Source: Saprospiraceae bacterium (GTDB lineage Bacteria; Bacteroidota; Bacteroidia; Chitinophagales; Saprospiraceae). From it: 64,000 nucleotides of DNA. The stretch is from the NCBI GenBank assembly GCA_016714895.1, contig JADKBV010000011.1, positions 620,001 through 684,000 of the forward strand. The letters run 5' to 3'. Made by a program: the position numbers and the translations under genes. The notes beneath the pieces are model-generated. The model made no database searches. It saw nothing but the letters and a program-made list of their open reading frames with translations, and had not been told where the DNA came from. Of this stretch, positions 48,301 to 54,300 are shown piece after piece. How positions within the stretch are numbered: position 1 is the first letter of the stretch; each line of letters opens with the position of its first letter.

Positions 48301-51300
48301 ACTTCAAATAATGTGGTTATTAATCCTGTTCCTTCAAATCCGGTGCCGGGCGGTGCTCCTTCTGTTTGTATAGGTTCAACAGCCAATGTCACACCTGCTT
48401 CTAACGGAACTTGGACATCAAATAATCCTTCTATAGCATCAATTACCAATATCGGTGTGGTGACCGGTATAACTGCGGGCTCCGTTACATTAACCTACGT
48501 AAGAACAGCTGATGGTTGTACAGGAAATATTCCTTTTTCAGTCTTTACCAATCCAACAACTCCGGTTGCAGGTACTGTGACCCAACCCACCTGTACAAAT
48601 CCTACAGGCAGTGTGGTATTGAGTGGTCTTCCATCCTTGGGGTCATGGACTGTCGTCAGAAATCCGGGAGGAATCACATACTCCGGTTCAGGAAGCACTT
48701 TTACAATTACAGGGCTTCCGCCAAATGCAACCTATTCATTTGCGGTGACAAATGAAAATTTGTGTACTTCTTTAAATTCAAATAATGTCGTCATTCAACC
48801 AATTCCATCCAATCCCGTTTTGGGTGGTCCGGATTTGGTTTGTGTAGGGAATACTGCTTCAATGACACCGGCCACTAACGGAACATGGAACAGCAGTAAT
48901 ACATCTGTTGCCACAATATCCAATGCCGGTTTAGTCACCGGAATATCTGCGGGAAATGTAACGTTGACCTATACACGATCTGTTGACGGTTGCATCAATT
49001 CTAAATCATTTATTGTATATGATAATCCGACTGCACCCGTTGCAGGAAGTATTACCCAACCTAACTGTTTGACTATGACAGGAAGTGTAATGTTGAATAA
49101 CCTTCCACTTTTTGGCTCCTGGACGATCATCAGGTCTCCGGGAGGAACCACTTATACAGGATCGGGAGGTTCATACCTGGTCACAGGTCTTCCTCCTTCA
49201 GGAACGTATACTTTTACGGTGACTACAAGTACAAACTGTATTTCTCCGGCTTCAAATCAGGTGGTAATCAACGGAATTCCATCCAACCCCGGCGTTACCA
49301 TAAATTATGACGGATCACTATGTCTTACGGACAATAAACAATTGATAGCAGTTCCAACAGGAGGATTGTCACCTTACACCTATCAATGGTCCGGACCTTC
49401 AGGTTTTACAGCTTTGAATGAAAATATTAATATTACACAAAATGGTAATTATTCCGTAACCGTTACTGATGCAAATTTTTGTACAGCGACAACAAACGGA
49501 TTTGTATATGCACGCTATGAACCCTTTATCGTAACCATAAATGCTACGATTTGTGAAGGAGATGAAGTGGATCTTGACGTTTCCTCAACAACGGCTGTAT
49601 CATTTCTTTGGAGTGCCAATGCAGGGAGTGCTACAACCAGAAATGTCACCGTGACACCAGCTTATCCTTCTGCAACTTATTTTGTTACAGTCACAAATGA
49701 TTTGGGTTGTACTGCAGTTCCTGAAATCAACATATTGGTAAATCCTAAACCGACGGTTACCGTTAGCGGTCCTGAAGAAATATGTGTCGGACAAAACAGT
49801 CAGATGACACCCTCAACAGGTGGTTTCTGGGTTAGTACCAATCCATCGGTAGCACATATTTCATCTACAGGTCTGGTCACCGGACTGAGCCCGGGAACAT
49901 CTTCTTTTATTTTTACAGAAAATGTTTTTGGTTGCAGTTCTGATGCATCAATACCTGTTTTGGTAAACCCAAAACCAGTCGTAAATTTTACAGGTTTGAA
50001 TCCGATTTGTGTCGGAGATACTACAACATTGACTCCTTCATCCGAAGGAACATGGAGCAGCAGCAATCCTGTTGTTGCCACTATTACTGATTCTGGTGTC
50101 GCCACAGGACTAAGTGCAGGTTTTGTAACCTTTATATACACGAACAACAGTACCAATTGTTCTTCGAATGCCTCTGTACCTTTACAGGTGCAATCACTTC
50201 CGGTGGTAGTCATTTCAGGTCCGGAGACAGCTTGTATTGGAACAAATGCTTCATTTTCTGTTAATCATACCGGAGGTATATGGTCGACCAGCAATCCTTT
50301 AACAGCAACCATCAATAATTCAGGAACATTAATTACAATAGACACCGGCCTTGTTACTGTTTATTACAGTTTTGTTTCAGGAGCCTGTGAAGGTGTCGTA
50401 TCCAAAGAATTCAGAATTTTTGAACTTCCATCCGTACAATTTGCCGGTCCTGCTGAGATTTGTGTCGGGCAGACTACCAGTCTTACGCCAGCCGAAGGTG
50501 GTGTATGGACCAGTTCCAATCCATTGATAGCATCTATAACTCCAGAAGGACTGGTATCAGGTTTAACGAGCGGATATGCTGCATTTACTTTTGTTCATGA
50601 CTCAACCGGTTGTATATCAGAGACATCCGGAACATTGACCGTTTTTGCAAAACCAAATATTGCCTTAAATGGGCCTTCAGGAATTTGTGTTGGCGGTACC
50701 AGTCAGTTTTTGCCGTTTTCCGGAGGTGTTTGGCAGACAAATAACCCCTTTGTGGCCAATATAACCAATGGAGGTATAGTGAGCGGTATAGGTCCCGGTA
50801 CAGCAACATTTTCTTTTGTTCATGATGAAACAGGATGTGTATCAGATACCAGTGTTGTCATTCAGGTTGGATCAGCGCCAACAGCAACGATAGACTTTCA
50901 GGGTAGTGTATGTGTTGAAAATAATAAAACCATTCGCGTTCAACCTTCCGGGGGAACGGCTCCATATGCATACTCATGGATAGGACCTTTGGGTTTTACC
51001 GGAAATACCCAAGTAATTAATGTAGTTAATAATGGAACTTATTTTGTGACCATTACAGATAATTTTGGTTGTAAAACCAATGTTTCGGGTTTTGTGCATC
51101 AACGTTTTGAGCCTGTTATTGTAAATCTATCTACTCAGGTTTGTGAAGGACAAACGACCAATCTTTCTGTTAATGCATCTTCAGCCACATCGTTTTTATG
51201 GTCTTCCAATGCAGGAAATGCCATTACACCGTCCGTTACCGTTACACCTGTGCTACCATCATCTGTTTATCTGGTAACCGTTACCAATAATCTGGGTTGT

Positions 51301-54300
51301 CAGGCAGTAGCTCAGGCCAATGTACTGGTAAATCCTAAGCCTATAGTAAGTATAAGTGGTCCGAACATTCTTTGTGTCGGTCAGACATCAAATGTTTTAC
51401 CCAACAGCGGGGGAATCTGGGTATCTTTAAATCCGGGATTGGCATCTATTACAAATACCGGGGTTGTAACGGCTTTTCAGCCTGGAAATGCGAGATTTTT
51501 GTTTACACAAATATCGACAGGTTGCGTTTCGGATACCACTGGAATTATAACGATTAATCCCATTACAACTACTTCTTTTTCAAGTGTTTCGGAACTTTGT
51601 ATAGGTCAGCAAACAAATTTACTTCCTAATGCAGGAGGGTCGTGGACAGCATTACATCCGACAATAGCCAACATTACCTCCAATGGTACTGTAACGGCGT
51701 TGACTCAGGGAAATGCACAATTCAGATTTACCAATTCTTTTGGTTGTGTGACACCTGTCAATCTGAGCATAAGAATAAACAGCATTCCAGTTATTGTTTT
51801 GGATGGCCCGCAACAGATTTGTACCGGATCGGTCACCGCTCTGCTTCCTTCATCCGGAGGAACGTGGGTGTCTTCTAATCCATTGATTGCCTCAGTCACC
51901 AATACCGGAACAGTTATGGGTATTTCTCCCGGTTCTGCCAGATTTTTATTTACAAATAGTCTTACCGGTTGCAGATCCGATTCATCAGCTATTGTAACCG
52001 TTGTCGCCGGGTCGCCGGTTTCAGTGACCGGACCGACGTCCATATGCGCAGGGGCAACCACAACTTTATCACCAACATCCGGAGGAAGTTGGGTAAGTCA
52101 GAATCCTGCTGTTGCTACCGTAAACAACAGTGGAGTGGTCACAGGTATCAATACAGGCACAGCGACTTTTATTTTTACTTCTGCCATCTCCGGTTGTCCT
52201 TCTTCACCTACAGTTCCTGTAACGGTAAATCCAAGACCAACCATATCCATCACAGGAAACAATACAATTTGTATCGGACAGACGACCACTTTGCAACCAA
52301 CATCAGGAGGAACATGGACCTCATCCAATTTGTCAGTAGCCAATATTACTTCCTCAGGGGTAGTGACGGGTTTGGCCTCAGGTCTGGTCAATTTTACTTT
52401 TACCAGTGCAGCAACAGGATGTGTCTCATTGCCTTCAGGCAATATTAATGTCAATCCAAAACCACTTACATCAGTCACTAACACCAATATTTGTATAGGC
52501 TCAACAACCAATCTTCAACCATCAACCGGAGGAAGTTGGATATCACTGCAGCCTGCTGTAGCCAGCGTAAATACCGGTGGAATCGTCACCGGAATTTCTA
52601 CCGGAACAGCACAGTTCAGATTTACAGATGCTTTGACCGGTTGTGTTTCCGACCCAACTCCGGTTCATAATGTATCTCCTAAACCAGTGGTTTCTGTAAC
52701 AGGAACAACAGAGTTTTGCCAGGGTACCACCACACAATTGAGTCCTGTTTCGGGAGGTAGCTGGACCAGTCTGAATCCATCTGTCGCCACGGTAACCAAT
52801 ACCGGAGTTGTCACCGGAATTTCTGCCGGAACGGCCAGATTTGTTTTTACATCCAATCAGGGTTGCAGTTCGGATCCGACACAACAAATCATTATCAATG
52901 CGAAACCACTGACTGTATTTGTAGGCGGAACAGAAATATGTGTCGGTTCAACCACACAATTGTCACCGGGAACTGGTGGATCCTGGATTTCTGCAAGAAA
53001 TAATATTGCCACTATTACCAATAGCGGCCTGGTGACAGGATTGGCTCCTGGCACAACAAATTTTGTTTTTGTAAACGCTAATACCGGTTGCACTTCAGAT
53101 TCTACCATCAATGTGGTGGTCAATCCGGCACCAACACCCGGAAGATTGGGTTCAGGTACGGTTTGTATCGGACAGACGGTACAATTGACACCAACTGCAG
53201 GAGGAACTTGGACTACACTCTCGCCGGACGTGGCTATCGTTTCGAGTTCGGGTTTGGTGACAGGTATAGGCAGCGGAGTGGCTTCATTCAAATTTACCGT
53301 AAGCAATACAGCCTGTGAAGTAATATATTACAGCGGAGCTACCGTATTGGAAAGGCCGGTTATATCCCTGCTCGGTGCTTCATCCATTTGTATCGGTGGA
53401 ACAACCCAGTTTTCACCGAATTCCGGAGGCACCTGGTCAGCTATGCCACCTTCCATAGCCAGTATAGATGCTGCCGGTATCGTGACAGGAATAACACAAG
53501 GTATAGCAACTTTCACCTTTACACAAATATCCACAGGTTGTGTATCATCAGCATCAACTCCGGTCACGGTCCTCGCCAGACCTTCAGTTGCCATAAATGG
53601 TCCATCCGTTATTTGTATTCAGGCTACTACCCAACTCATACCGGCCAGCGGGGGTAGTTGGACTTCAGGAAATCCTGCCATAGCTACCGTAAGTTCAGGA
53701 GGTCTTGTCACCGGAGTTTCTGCGGGCAGTACGTCCTTTATTTTTACAAATGCCGAGACCGGATGTACATCAGCATCAACATCAAATGTAACGGTTCAAC
53801 CTGAAGCCAATATTTCTGTTTCCGGGATATCAGAGGTATGTTCCGGATATAATACGACTTTGTCATCATCTTCAGCAGGAACATGGTTCAGTACCCGATC
53901 GGATATTGCAAAAACCTCTGCAAACGGATTGGTCACCGGATTGGCACCAGGAAAAGTATCCTTTTATTTTGTAGATGCGTCCACAAGTTGTGCTACATAC
54001 CTTCCGGACAATGTTATCACAGTAAGAAATTGTATCGACCCTGACATCAATGTCACAATGGTAAATACCTCTTTGACAGGAAATGTAAAAACCAATGATG
54101 AAGTGCCTGAAGGAACAATTTATCCAGGTACGGTTTTTCTTGTGTCCAGACCAACGGGTAGTTCCTCTTCCGTTCAGGTCAGCGGCAATGGAAGTTATAC
54201 ATTTTCAGCTAATATGGCAGGATTGTACACCTATGACGTGATGGTCTGTCTTCCGGGTTCAGGTGTAAATTGCCCTGTATCCAGATTGGCAATTCAGGTG

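Noticed and set aside
39568..49287. Long regular repeats considered as a CRISPR-like or satellite array
   Set aside because: The repeat is protein coding, 474 bp long, in frame and without spacers.
39441..53594. Many antisense and out-of-frame open readings of 60-140 codons across the giant gene
   Set aside because: They recur with the 474-bp period, are Val/Pro/Thr-rich complements of the repeat, and have no independent start context; they are by-products of the repeat's codon pattern.
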